A DNA stretch of 64,000 nt from Brachynemurus nebulosus (Eukaryota > Arthropoda > Insecta > Neuroptera > Myrmeleontidae): contig JAPWDM010000008.1 of assembly GCA_035578155.1 (NCBI GenBank), positions 27,242,598 through 27,306,597 on the forward strand, written 5' to 3'. This document shows, one piece after another, positions 11,966 through 23,686 of the stretch (positions are counted from its first letter, which is position 1; every line of letters starts with the position of its first letter). A program made the position numbers and the translations under genes. The notes under the pieces were generated by a model, which searched no databases, was not told where the DNA came from, and saw only the letters and a program-made list of their open reading frames with translations.

Positions 11966-12856
11966 GGGTGAATGCGGGAGAGACGCCGCACATTTTGAAA
12001 ACACTTGATAATTCTTAAAGTATGCATTCAATTGATTTGAAATTTGGTACACATTAAATGTAAACATTGTTCTTTAAAATTATTTATAAATAATTTTAAA
12101 TTTTAAGTCATAAAGGATTCATAATTAACATTTTTGTAGAGCCTGCAAAGCGGGAGAGATGCCGCACCTATGGGAGAGATGCCGTATCAAAGAAGGAGAG
12201 GCGCCGCATATTTCATATTAAAAATTTTGCATTTTATACACATCTCCATACATGATGCATGCCATATGTAACCATTTTTGGCACTTTATACATCTTAACC
12301 AGTCAATTTTCTTTTGTTTCTGAGTATTCTTCAAAACAGTCAATACACAGGCAATCATCATTATTTTCGTTATCTTCACCAATATGAGAGCTCTTTCTGA
12401 TCCATTAATGGATCTTTTATATTTACGTGGCATAATTTACAGTTAAAAAAAAAAAAAAATTTACATGCGGCATCTCTCCTTTTTGTTGGGGTAGATGCCG
12501 CATGTTGCTATAGCAAGCATAGTGCGGAATTCTAACCTAAAATTTTATACAGTACTTTTAAAATATACCTAAATTAATAACAAAACTCATTTTCATTAAA
12601 ACAATGAAATATACATTCTTAAATTCTAATGAATTAAATGCTTGATAAAATATTATGTTAAAAAACTTACCTTTCAATAATAAAAAGTTCGATAATTACT
12701 AAACTGACGGACTAATCATAAATATTACCATATACAGCTTAAATAAGTAACTTATTCTAAACATATAATCCATTAATAGCGCTATCTGTCAGTCAACGGA
12801 CGAACTATGGCTACTGCGGCATCTCTCCCGACGCGGCGTCTCTCCCGCACTTACCC
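11966..12856 (-). mobile_element. Pogo/Tigger-like deletion derivative, family A copy 1 (nested in hAT)
   Basis: The element has TA on both sides (11964-11965 and 12857-12858). Its ends are GGGTGAATGCGGGAGAGA and, reverse-complemented, GGGTAAGTGCGGGAGAGA. Two other copies lie at 27296-28237 and 38452-39378 in the same orientation. The motif GGGAGAGAYGCCGC (or its complement) recurs inside as well as at the ends. It carries the tail of a transposase on the minus strand. The TA duplication and a WxxC-type zinc tail fit the pogo/Tigger branch of Tc1/mariner. Confidence 0.8.
12218..12433 (-). pseudogene. Transposase C-terminal zinc-binding tail, remnant
   Basis: The last half of the 71-residue frame contains DWLRCIKCQKWLHMAC, i.e. 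W-x2-C-x2-C-x2-W-x2-H-x2-C, a PHD-like zinc-binding arrangement found at the C-terminus of some insect pogo/Tigger-type transposases. In the copy at 27538-27754 a second frame supplies an upstream DDCLCIECFE piece, so the original domain was larger and both copies are shifted. No DDE catalytic core is present. The reading frame ends inside the element, close to its internal repeat of the terminal motif. It is a scrap that cannot act as a transposase; whether the zinc tail alone is ever expressed cannot be judged. Confidence 0.6.
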
Positions 12857-12980
12857 TATACCATTTTAATTGAATACCGAAAAAATATCGAAATACCCGA
12901 ATTCCGGTATTTTACATTTTAATAACGAATAAATACCGGTATTACAAAAAGACACCGGTATTCCAAGCCCTACTTATAAT

Positions 12981-15159
12981 GAGATATTAATCATGAAAAA
13001 TTTTTAAGGCTGAGTAAAAGAAAAGTTTTGAGAGGTACCGAAAGTCAAAGTAATCAAAATTCACTCATATAACATGCATACTACGTGTGTGACAGTTAGA
13101 ACAATCGTAGAAGCCGATCGCAATCAGTGATTACACATGTGTGTGATACTACCGCGAACGGGTATTGGCCAGTAACAAATAAACTCTCTGTAGTGATGAT
13201 TTTTTATCACTTTGTTGTTATGATGACTATTTAAAAAAAATTAATGTTTTAATATAGTTACTCTCAGGTACCTATTTTCTTCAAAAATAGATCTAAGAAG
13301 CGACAGCTAAAACTTGAAATTGACCGATCGAAAACTATTCGAGATCAGCCTCCTGCAAGCCGCAAAACAAGTTTGAGCACGCCACCATTGGATATAGTCG
13401 TTATTTTGTTTTTAATTTTTCCGAAAAAGAAAAAATTATCAAAATCCATGTGATTTTGGATGATTCTAGCTACCAAAGCTCAGCAAAGAAGTCAATAACT
13501 AAATTCAAAAGAAAACACCGTTTTGGTGGCGTTATATGTAGGTTACCTTATTCATGAAATCGCCTAAGAATGTAATCGATTAGTCGACTATTCTATGCTC
13601 GATATTCTCAACTAATAATTAATTTTGTTTGAAAAACAACTTTAGTCGATTAATCGATTAATAGCTCTGCGGCTTGATATTGTACCGGCACAAGATTGCC
13701 GTGAAAATGTAAATTTCCTAATTTTGGAAATTCATACAGTTTGCCGTGTAAAATATGAGAATTAAAGATTATAACTATTGATTGAGTTTTCCTAGAAACT
13801 AAAATAATAAAATAAAAATCAGTCTAGTACTGACATTCAAAGGAGATACTTGTGTTTTTAATTCATAACGATTTCTGGACTCATTTTCGTAGTAACATCA
13901 CTAGTTGTTACTACACTACTTGTGGTAATAAAATTATTATCTGACATTATTTAACGCAATATTTTCTCATAAGTACTCTGTCAGCTGTATAGAACCTAAA
14001 CTTGAAATGTCAGTACATACGACTGTCTCGAATTTTATTTTATTCAAATTACAACAAAGATCGTTACACTTGCACTCATATTGAATTAAACAACATTGAT
14101 TCTATCCTGTACTGCTACTAATAACGTAAATACAATTTTTTTGAAAAACAACTGTACACTGTACAGGTAGGCAACAATGTTGTTATATAACCTGTATAAA
14201 GGTTGATTAATTTGTTCACTTACGCATCAATTGATCGACCAATCACTTTACAGCAATTTATTCCTCTTTGATCACGAGTTAACAACGAATTCTCCTCTAT
14301 ATTCTGTCATGATGATGCTGCTGTTTTATGTTACAGCGAACGGTAGATACCATCTACGTATTTAGTACCCTTATACACGGTACCTATCTCGTATAGACAT
14401 GTTTTATTATATGTATATACAGTGTATCCCAGTAGGATACAAACATGATTAATTGGCTGTTTGATAACTTTCCAGTCGAGTTTAATTGACAATATAATAA
14501 ACATGTGAGTGGGTGTGTGGACCTTTCTTGCCGTATTTTATTAAATATACATCTAAGTACCTCTACTCGTACCGATGTCTTTGTATAAGAAAATACAAAT
14601 GCTGAATTATTTATTTGTGTTGTTGTTTATTTCTGTTGTGGGATACGCAAGAAAATTCAGTCGAAATATTTATGTAAATATAATTAGCAGAGCTCACTTT
14701 GGTTTCTCTCAGGTGCCTATTTTGTTTTCGTATCGCTTTTGTTTTCTTGCAACGAAATACATTTTTGTAATGTATTTTATATCGTTTATTACACTGTGAA
14801 TTTGTAAATTCTGCTAATTTTCATTTATGTGAAGCGAAATTATGTTTTATTTTAAATGTTTCTATTAGCTTTAATACGTAGTAATAATAATTGACCCGAA
14901 TTTAAAATAAATATTCGATTTTATTTTGATGCGTTATGAATACAATTAAAGTTTTGATGTTTCAAAGACTGATATTGATGTTTGCTTGTTTTCAAATTGT
15001 GACGTCAGTACAATGAACCGTTTTTTGCGCTAATTCTTCATTTAAAACTGAGCAGTTTATTTTGAAGGATTTTTATAAAATTTATCGAAAATAAAAATTT
15101 TTTTCGTAGTAGAGTCAGTCCATATGAAGTGACCCAAGGTGGTTGCTTGACCATTTTAG
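12981..15159. other. Non-coding stretch with a small ATCGATTA inverted repeat
   Basis: No gene is recognised. At 13572-13668 a short inverted repeat, GTAATCGATTAGTCGACTA facing TTAGTCGATTAATCGATTA, resembles ends of small hAT-type elements, but no target duplication was found. A 74-codon frame at 14575 has a hydrophobic start but is mostly AT-driven sequence and is not called. Confidence 0.45.
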
Positions 15160-15162
15160 AAA

Positions 15163-15813
15163 GAATTATAGTTGAAAAAATATTCCCAGACACTTTTGTA
15201 GGTTTCCTTCTTTTTTGTCCTTGTCGTACACTTTTCAACACTACACCAGTGTCCTTAATCAGTGGTTTTTATTTAGTTTTTTAAATATTTGACATAATAA
15301 TATTTCATCTTCACAAAGCTAAAAAAATGATGCAATGCTGTAAAGAAAAGTGAAATATGTTATTTTCAATTAGAATAAACTATTTTCGTTTGATTTTAGC
15401 TGATTTGAAAATTCTAAGCAGTACCATGTTGACATTCACTGATTTTAGTTTTTCAAAATTATATTTTTAATAGTATTAAATATTTTGCAATGACTCCAGT
15501 CATTCAGTTATTTTCTGTAAATGTTTACAGTTAAGTTAAAATATATCATTAATGTCATTTGATTTCGGTTTCTTTAAAAAATATTCTTCTGTAATCAAAT
15601 TATTATTGAATAAACAGAATTTACATAAAAATATTAAACAGTGTTATTAACTTATTATTTATTATTATTTCGTAACCTAATGTTCAATTAGTACTTGTTC
15701 AATTAGTACCTAATGTTCAATTAGTTTGACTGGAATTAGAAAAAGACAATCATACGTTGACAAAGAAACTATCAAAAGTGTCTGGGAATATTTTTTCAAT
15801 TATAATAAATATT
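15163..15813. mobile_element. Inverted-repeat pair enclosing about 550 bp, probable MITE
   Basis: The arm at 15163-15207 (TTGAAAAAATATTCCCAGAC, then ACTTTTG…GTTTC) is repeated as its reverse complement at 15767-15813 with only a few differences. The enclosed DNA is non-coding and contains a short tandem run of GTTCAATTAGTAC near 15680-15725. Termini and duplication could not be fixed. Confidence 0.45.
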
Positions 15814-17124
15814 CTCATATTTTATAAAAAATAAATAGTCTCCCAGTTGTTTCTATTGTATTTGAAGTATTAAGAATATTTCTTTAAAAAAATTAAGCGT
15901 GGCGGTCATTTTTGTTTTCCAATTTACGCTGATTTTTGTATTTCCAGCCTTTTACTTCATTGCATATATTTCATAATCCGTTCCTCCTAAAAGGTTGAAA
16001 TAAAAACCATTTTAAAGGTAATATCTCTATTTTAAGTTATGTTCATATTTGGCCTATTATCGTCCTTTCCACAAGAAAACTTTACCAAAAATTGGATATC
16101 AAAATTTAGTAAAATTCACTTTTTGAGCATTTTTTTCTTATAGAAGGAGTTTTTTTATATAACTTGGTATTTTTTATGGGAATAGTTGTATACGGGTACA
16201 ACTACCCCAAAAAATATCAATTGTGAAACTTGTATGCTTTAATTTTTATAACTATAAGCTTCCAAAAATTAACTTTGTTGCAAATTTCGTAATTTTGAAC
16301 CCCTGTATCTCTGACGAGGCTGATGATAAAAATCTGAAATTTGCACAACTTGTAGTGTGTGTGTAGTGTATGGGGTAGGTTTATTAAAATACAAAATCAA
16401 CTTGTACGTAACCCTAATTTTCCCATTGAAGGTAATATATGTAGGAAAATAATAATATAAATAGATAGGATGATAATGCTGGAACACGCTGTAAGTTTAG
16501 CGTCGAATATGTATGTATGTATGCATATTAATAAAAGCGCAGCAAACGGTATAACGCAAGTAATGGTGGAGCAAAACAATGTGTGCTCGGGCGTTTTTAT
16601 TAAATCCAGTTTTCAGTTTTCAATGTTAATTTCCACTTTTTTTTTTGACAGCGTATTCACGCATTTTTTTCCTATTTTTTACTTGACAATATATTGACGT
16701 TTATTAATTAATTATAAATTGCACGTTTCAATTTTTAACACGTGTGTGAATACAGTGTGATTATAAACGTATGTATCATGGTTATATTTTTAAAAATTAT
16801 ATACAAGGTGTTTTGTTTTGTTTTTTGAGTGAGAACTTTTAGTGAACATAAAACATGTGACAACAAAAATAATAAGTGATGTAGTTATTTTAACTGATAT
16901 TTTGAGGCGATCAACATCACATAAATGGAGAACTCTTGTAGTATGGATAATGTAATATGTAGGGGACGGACGGGCAAGACGGAGAGGTCGGGCAAATATA
17001 ACTTTATTACAAATTAAAACTAACCCTACTATTTTCTAAAATTGCTTAAAAATAATTAATTTTTTTCTCTCTTTTTTCTCTCTTTATTAAATTTTAGAAG
17101 CCGTCGTTATAAAAAATTTTGTTT
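15814..17124. other. Non-coding stretch, no recognised feature
   Basis: AT-rich sequence. Short open frames on both strands at 16269-16697 overlap each other and carry no motif. Confidence 0.5.
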
Positions 17125-17343
17125 CATACGTATGCGCAAAGTGAGGTATCCAGTAGGTTGAAATTGGAGCACTTGCTAAAGGGACTGACACATACACAAC
17201 GAGATCTCGTCCGCTTTCCCCCATGAGCCGTCAGGCGAGTGGGGGTATACAGCGCACTCGATCTCGGTGTGTATGCGTTAGTCCCTTAGACTCGTGCCCC
17301 AATTTAAGCCTACTAGAATACCTCTTTTTACGCATTCGTATCG
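17125..17343. repeat. Foldback hairpin, two arms of about 105 bp with a 6-base loop
   Basis: Bases 17125-17228 are an imperfect reverse complement of 17235-17343, sharing GAGGTAT, AAATTGG.GCAC, TAAGGGACT and CATACACA.CGAGATC blocks, with CCCCCATGAGC/GCGAGTGGGGG at the tip around a CGTCAG loop. It is also richer in G+C than its surroundings. It could be a foldback transposon or a hairpin RNA source; no coding is evident. Confidence 0.65.
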
Positions 17344-17351
17344 AACATAAC

Positions 17352-17474
<123 letters not shown>

Positions 17475-17505
17475 TTAGATATATTCAAAATTATCGTATC
17501 CGTAG

Positions 17506-18129
17506 TAGAGATGTCGATTTTAAATCGATTAATCGAAAATCGATTAATCGGAGCTTAAAAAATCGATTCTTTTTTCGATTTTTCTCATTTGAATCGATTC
17601 ATGAATCGATTATTAAAAGTAAGAGATCGATAATCGATTTTTTCAAAAATAATTTCATTTTAGTTGTAATTTTACAAAGAAACATGTGTTAAAATGAAAC
17701 ACCAAAAACCTTATTGTTAATACCAATGGGGCTAACGATCCCTTTTCTACCAAAGCGACCTAATTACAAAAATATTTATTTGTGTCAGTTTGTTTGAAAT
17801 TTTTGGAATAGTAAACTTGGTTCATTCCGTGGTATTCGTCCTACATATTCAATTGCGTTATTTGCTATAATTATAATTGAAAAGTTAACTCATCGCCCTG
17901 ACAAATATAATGTAAAGCGTTTCTACACGATATTTCCCATGTACTATCAATTAAGTCCCTTAACAAAAATTATCAGCTAATTTTATTAAACTTTTCAAAA
18001 TTTCGATTTTTTAAATCGATCTCACAGAATCGATTTTTTTTTAGCCGATTTTTTTTTAATCGATTTTTTTAATTTCGATTTAAATCGATCCAAAAATCGA
18101 TCTTTTTTTTTAGAGAATCGACATCTCTA
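17506..18129. mobile_element. hAT-type MITE, 624 bp, 8-bp target duplication ATCCGTAG
   Basis: ATCCGTAG flanks both sides (17498-17505 and 18130-18137). The ends are a 14-bp perfect inverted repeat, TAGAGATGTCGATT. The subterminal 100-120 bases on each side are dense with AATCGATT words, typical of iterated transposase-binding sites in hAT elements. The interior is non-coding. Confidence 0.85.
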
Positions 18130-18137
18130 ATCCGTAG

Positions 18138-18960
18138 TAATTAATGTACTTACCAGCATTATAAAAGTTCAATAAAAAAGACTCTACGCTCTGTTTGCAA
18201 TCCCGTAACAACGATGACGTCACACATCTGTATCAGATGAAACAGAACTATCTGTGTAAAGTGCAACTTTAAAGTCCTATAACTTTGTTAGTTGTTGAGA
18301 TACGTTAATATTTCTTTTACACTATTGTTTTTTATTTCCACCCATAAAAAAAAAATGGTAGACTTTTTCATTATAGAAATTTATGATAGTAACAACATTT
18401 TGTCTTCACGATTTTATGATTTGACGCTATTGTAATATCTAAATATTGATGCTTTAAGAGCCAACTCATGTTTCAGCCAAAATAAGGTCACAATTATTTG
18501 AACATCTGATTTAATCAACAGAAATTTGAAATAAGTCCCTCCATAAACAATTTCAACATTAAATAGTCAATAAAAATAATTTCATAGAATACGTATGTTA
18601 ATAGACATACTGTATTATGGAAAAATGAAAATTAGTAACCTGTTAATAAATGAGGCGAACGAAATTGCTGACGCGAGGAAATTACGAACAATGGTAGAAT
18701 TTGTTCGTCTCATAGAGTTTTTTTAGGAACACTCTAGATGGAGTAAACGTATCTTAGATAGTACTCTCTGAATATGAATCTTTTTGACATTACCGGAAAA
18801 TTTAAAGATTTAATGATTCCATAAAATTCTCAATATTTATGTTACTTAAAATAATCGTACAATTGTAAGTTATCAGGCGGGCACAAAGTTTTGTGAATAT
18901 GTATTAATTTTTATTAATTTAATTCAATGAAACTGTAAACATGTTCGCGAAAAATCTCGA
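18138..18960. other. Non-coding stretch, no recognised feature
   Basis: AT-rich DNA without a supportable gene or repeat boundary. Confidence 0.5.
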
Positions 18961-19417
18961 ACTTTTAAAAATTCATATCTCTAAAAATATTAACTTTATC
19001 GTGAAAAGTCATAGCACCTTTTTTATTTGTATTTTAATAAAGAATATAAAAAAATTTTGTCCGGTTGAAAAAATACTTAAAGGTATTTTAAAGGTAGGGG
19101 ACACATACTTGTGAGCGCACGAAATTAACATTTAAAAAACAGGTAGGTATAAACAATTAAATTTTTTTAAATCTTTATTAAGGATATTATTAATTATTGT
19201 ATAAAGAATTAAAAAAAATATTATTTATATTTCTTTTTTTTTTTTTTTTAAATATATTTTTCATGGGTCAAAAGTACCCAAATTTGAGATTTTTCGAACC
19301 TTTAAAAATTCATATCTCGAAAACTATTAACTTTATCGTAAAAAGTCATAGGACCTTCTTTATTTGTATTTCAATAAAGAATATAAAAAAAAATTTGTCC
19401 GGTTGAAAAATAACAAT
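18961..19417. repeat. Direct repeat of about 118 bp, spacing about 340 bp
   Basis: Bases 18961-19078 and 19300-19417 match closely and in the same orientation, both carrying AAAAATTCATATCTC, TATTAACTTTATCGT and TTTGTCCGGTTGAAAAA. The interval between is AT-rich. The family is not identified. Confidence 0.65.
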
Positions 19418-19663
19418 TCCTTGCAATTGTATAAAAAATTTCGGTTTAAACAACATGGCCCCGGGTTGCCCCCTGGCAACATGCATTTATATCATCAGTA
19501 GGGCATTGTCAACAGGATCGCATAAAAAAATTGGGGTGAAATAGTTTTCGGTACTCATGCGCCAGTACCTCCTGTACTAATATGATGTTGTGCAAAATGA
19601 GACAGATATGATTTTTTTACCTATGCTTTCCCCAACTTTAAATTTTTTTTTTAATACATTCAT

Positions 19664-19891
19664 TTGTGTGAGCTTTTTGACGATTGTGCCCATAATAATG
19701 CCAGATCTCGTGTCTCTTTGACCACTCGGCAAAAATTATTGGAGCTTGGCTTGATGTCACCCCACCCGCCTTATTCATCAAATATTGCACTTTTAGGCTT
19801 TCATTTATTAGATCTCTGCAAAATTCTCTTAACGACAAGAATTTTTTTGGCTAATATAAGTAACTACTTTAGGAAATTTTTTCTTGATTAA
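19664..19891 (+). pseudogene. Mariner transposase fragment, catalytically dead
   Basis: The 75-residue frame contains HNNARSRVSLTTRQKLLELG followed by PHPPYSSNIALLGFHLLD. These align with the second catalytic block (HDNARPH), the LTTRQKLLELGW helix and the third block (PHPPYSPDLAPSDYHLF) of mariner transposases. The catalytic aspartate of HDNARPH is asparagine and the acidic positions of the third block are asparagine and glycine, so the enzyme would be inactive. The first catalytic aspartate, the DNA-binding half and the C-terminus are missing. The frame stops after FRKFFLD, close to the usual FFADK position. The neighbouring element at 19961 is TA-flanked, but its relation to this fragment is unknown. 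Confidence 0.75.
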
Positions 19892-19960
19892 CCTAAAAAT
19901 TTCTAGAAAAGTATAATCTTACAGTTGCGTGAGAAATAGGGAAAGGTTGTGGAACTAATA

Positions 19961-20420
19961 TACCGTGTGAGTTTTTTGAGAGTTGCCATTTTGATTACAG
20001 CCAAACCGTTGATTTAATCGAAAAGTTGTTCAAATAAGAGTTGTAGATACCGACGGGGGCAACCGATTGCTATAGTCAGGAGCTTTATAGCTCTTATGGT
20101 TTTCGAGCTATGATACAAACTTATAGATTTTTAAATGAGACTATATATTAATTTTTCGATAATACTGATCTAATGTATTGATTAACAACAAAGGTAAATG
20201 CGGAAAAAATTTTTTTTCCCAAGTTTAATTTTTAAATTTTTCTTTAATTTATCAATTAGGTGGTAAAAATACGCATATGTACTTGAGGCTATTTCAACCG
20301 ATAGTGTTCTGATTGGTTACATTTCTATTACATTCAAGAAAAGAACCTTTTCCAGTACCATTTCTATCATACAAATTTGGCTGTAATAAAAATGGCAACT
20401 CTCAAAAAACTCACATGGTA
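19961..20420 (+). mobile_element. TA-flanked MITE, 460 bp, family B copy 1
   Basis: The ends read TACCGTGTGAGTTTTTTGAG and, reverse-complemented, TACCATGTGAGTTTTTTGAG. The inverted repeat continues through GAGTTGCCATTTT and TTACAGCCAAA, over 45 bases, and TA lies outside both ends. A second, inverted copy sits at 32207-32626. The open frame at 20313-20573 is only a read-through of this end. Tc1/mariner type is inferred from the TA. Confidence 0.7.
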
Positions 20421-20939
20421 TATCGACGCATACCAATATTGGTTCAGATTATGAAATCTTTTGTCAAAATAATTTTTAATACAATAATGCGAAGAGATTT
20501 TGAAAAAAAATTACAATCAACCAATTTTATCACAAAAATTGGAAGACTTTTTTGGGATTTAATAGATACTTGATCTCTCACGCGCCAATCACCTTAAGTA
20601 GTGGCAAAATTTGGAAAATGTGGAAATATTTAATTAATTTCTAAAAACACAATTACTAAAAGATAATAGGCGTTATAACCCTCCACGGTGTTTAATTACA
20701 AAATCATGCATCCGCTTTTTTAATTAAATATTAAATTGAGCAAATAAACATTCGTTAATAATTAAAAGATATTACGTTTCATTTTACTTTTGACTCAAGC
20801 AATATTTTTTACTATATATTATCCTATCTTTTGACTCGAATAATTTTAAGAAACGCATTAAAGAAATTCAAACTAGAATTTGATTACAAACAGTCGAACG
20901 TTACAATTTACGTTTTAGATTTCCACTCAATGTGTAAAT
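20421..20939. other. Non-coding stretch, no recognised feature
   Basis: AT-rich DNA leading to the outer hAT terminus at 20940. Confidence 0.5.
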
Positions 20940-21551
20940 CAGGGGTTCCCAAAATTTTCTGTCGGTGGGCCAAATTGTAAATACCCAAATATTTGGCGAC
21001 CAAGAAAAAAACTTTTTAAATAAGAATGCGTTTTTTACTTAAACTTTGTCGTTTCGGTTAGCAAACTATCGGCGATCGTAGAACGCGTTTTAGTCGATAT
21101 TCTACCAGTGACATAACTATAAATTTTGCGCCTTGGAGCGAATTTAACTCAAGCATCCCTGCCTCTATAATTCTCTTTTTTTTTATAAAAATAAAACTAG
21201 CCAGCGAACCATAACATAAAAAACCACTTCCAAATAAACAATTACTTTTCCTTCTTGCGCTCCTTTTCGTTGTGCGCCCTAACACTCCACTTGTTCTATT
21301 GTAGTTACGCCCGTGTCTCCTATTCTAATTTACAAACTGAAAATAGAGGCACAGGTTAACAAAAAAGTCACAATATTTTTAATGAATTTGGGCAATTTTA
21401 TGAGAAAAATAAAAATTTTTTTACCTAGATGCCAATTTGATCCAAATTTCATCAATAAAATCTGATTCATATCGTCCGTATTGTTATTCATTTAAAAAAA
21501 AGTCGAACTTGATGACGTCATGTATACCAAATTTTTTAAATGCAACTAATA

Positions 21552-22177
21552 CAGCTGAACTCTTTTTTGTACGGTGGATAGAGACCGCATAAAAAAAAAT
21601 CGCACGAAAAAAATATATTCAAAAATATCATAAATATAGCTATAAAAAGTATAGTTCGATCTAGATTGTACAAAAAACTTTTTTTGTGCGGTTGGTCGGG
21701 ACCGCATAAAAAAAGATTCATCGAAAAAACATCACTTAAAACGCTCAAAACTTAGAAATTTCCTCAGAAGTTGCTTTTATAAACAAGATAAAGCATTAAT
21801 TTACACGTATAAACATTTTATTTCAATTATATAATATTATGAAAATTTTGAAAAATACATCTTTAACAAAATTAAATGATGCAATAACTTATGTTCTTAT
21901 GCAATGTATTTTTTTTTTTTTTTATTTTATTATTTTTAGTGCAGCGGCTACGAGGCCATTAGCACCTGTAATAATACAATATATGCAATGTATTGATTAA
22001 ATGCTTAAAAGGCGTTAAAAAGAATTTTTATCAAATAAAGTTATTATAGTAGTTGTTTAAGTTTCTTACTGTCTCGTGATTTTGATTCACATTACGCATT
22101 TTAATGGTCATTTTTTACAAACCGCATAAAAAAATCGCACAAAAAAGGACCGCATAAAAAACAGTTCAGCTGCACTG
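21552..22177. mobile_element. TA-flanked TIR element, 626 bp
   Basis: TA borders both sides (21550-21551 and 22178-22179). The ends read CAGCTGAACTCTTTTTTGTA and, reverse-complemented, CAGTGCAGCTGAACTG, followed on both sides by repeated TTTTTTATGCGGTC / TTTTTTGTGCGRT words. It has no coding sequence. It is split by the small retroposon scrap at 21911-21981. The CAGT end and TA duplication fit pogo or Tc1/mariner. Confidence 0.65.
21898..21994 (-). mobile_element. 5'-truncated retroposon scrap with 13-bp target duplication
   Basis: TATGCAATGTATT occurs at 21898-21910 and at 21982-21994. The 71 bases between them begin with a long T run, i.e. a poly(A) tail on the minus strand preceded by AATAAAATAA and a GC-richer body (GCTAATGGCCTCGTAGCCGC on the minus strand). 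This is the signature of target-primed reverse transcription by a LINE or a SINE copied by one. Only the 3' end is left, so the family is not identified. Confidence 0.7.
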
Positions 22178-22738
22178 TAATTTCAAAGCTAGAACCATGA
22201 AAATTTGAAACTGTTTATAGTTTTCGACCGAATAAATTGTAACAGAAAAGTAACTTGCATAGCACAACAAAAGGTTGAACATCACAAATAGGTAAAATCG
22301 ATATCAAGACGTATTCCATATAAAATTTGATATTTTTCAACGGGAAAATATTTAACTAGAATATAGTCAGATTTGTAGTTTGTTGTGAATAAAATATAGT
22401 AGAACCTGTGATTACGGACACCTTTCTTAACAAGACCCCTCCTATTGAGATCTGTCGAATGACGGTAGGATATCTGCTATTAAAAAATCATACTTACTAT
22501 TTTTAAAGTACATTTGCCTAAATGTTATTAATTTGAGTTAAAACTTGTAGATTTGCACGTACATACAATTGATTTGATTTTTGCATTCATTTACAATTCT
22601 CCAGTTGTTTCATGACGTTTACTATTTAAATTTTCACGTTTGTATACTACAAATTGCAATATTTATTAACTCATTCGTGCATTTTTTCATATTTTTACCA
22701 CATTTTAACTGTTTCTACAATTTATCATTTTTTCTTAA

Positions 22739-23686
22739 CCCTTCATTACTAGCGTTTATTTTTATAACACCATCACTAGCATTGGGTAAAAATTACCCAC
22801 TGACGTTATCTTGAAGAAAGTGCTGTATTAAGAAAAATTATTAAAAATAAATATATGTCAATAGCCAAATAAATGTATTAAGATTAGTTACAAAATCGGA
22901 GTAACAGAAAAAAATCATATGTTTATAAAAAAAAAAATTTGGTCACACTAAAGTCTATAAAAAATTGATACCATAAGGTTTAGTAAATATATACGATCTT
23001 TACTAAATATATTTGATTATTAAACACGTTTACGGTATTTGTTGAAGTAACTAAGAATATATTAAGGCCGATTCTACTTCTGAATCTGCACACCGAACAC
23101 AAATTGTTGCTGTGTATTCTTTGCAAATAAATTTTTTGCATTTTACACATGCACTTTTTGTCTTTCTGTCTTTTTTTACACCGCATAATTGACACCGCAC
23201 TGTTTGTCCCAATTTTAGTTTTTTTGGAGCTGTAGCAGCAATATTCCCTTCATTTGATACAAATTTTGACCACGACTCCTATAAAAGTAAACATGTGGTA
23301 AAATTAATTCCATCGATAAATCTTTTTTTAATAAATAAGTTGCCAATGGATTTCAAAATGAGGTATACCTATATATTTTTACAATCATTTTCAGAATATT
23401 CTATTATTATTTAGGATATTCTTTTATCATAGGACTGGGTAGTTTTTACTCAACGCTTCGTATTACCTTAAAATTGCATAGGTATATTAATAACACAGAC
23501 ACTAGCGTTGGGTTAAAAGTACCCATGTTCGTAGAAAAAATTTAATATTTCTATTATTTTCTGACGACAATCAAATTATGAAGTTCAGCTACTGAAATAA
23601 TCGATGGAAAATATGTAAATGTATTGGAGTTATCAGTGTTTGAAATCGTTTCTGGGTATTTTTTACCCAACGCTAGTGATCGAGGG
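22739..23686 (-). mobile_element. piggyBac-type element, 948 bp, TTAA target duplication
   Basis: TTAA flanks both ends (22735-22738 and 23687-23690). The termini are CCCTTCATTACTAGCG and, reverse-complemented, CCCTCGATCACTAGCG. A subterminal repeat CACTAGC.TTGGGTAAAA occurs near 22772, 23500 and 23660. It carries the last exon of a piggyBac transposase on the minus strand (23051-23278) but no catalytic core, so it is a deletion derivative. Confidence 0.82.
23051..23278 (-). pseudogene. piggyBac transposase C-terminal cysteine-rich domain, remnant
   Basis: A 75-codon minus-strand frame ends in a stop at 23051-23053. It includes QTVRCQLCGVKKDRKTK followed by CVKCKKFICKEY and ICVRCADSE. The CxxC…CxxC…C spacing matches the cysteine-rich tail that follows the catalytic domain in piggyBac transposases and recognises the element ends. 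Immediately upstream the DNA reads TTTATAG, which is either an in-frame stop or a 3' splice site of a lost intron. The DDD catalytic core is absent. The TTAA-flanked element around it supports the assignment. The annotation rests on cysteine pattern and context rather than on a database match. Confidence 0.65.

Larger units (their letters stand above)
11110..12972. mobile_element. hAT element with 8-bp duplication CTTATAAT, interrupted by a nested pogo-like element
   Basis: CTTATAAT is present at 11102-11109 and 12973-12980. The ends read TAGAGCATGCATACCGGTAT and, reverse-complemented, TAGGGCTTGGAATACCGGT. The subterminal DNA on both sides is full of ACCGGTAT/ATACCGG/TTTCGGTA words, probably transposase-binding repeats. 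Total length is 1,863 bp; removing the insert at 11966-12856 and its duplicated TA leaves about 970 bp. No hAT transposase motif is readable, so it is non-autonomous. Confidence 0.72.
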
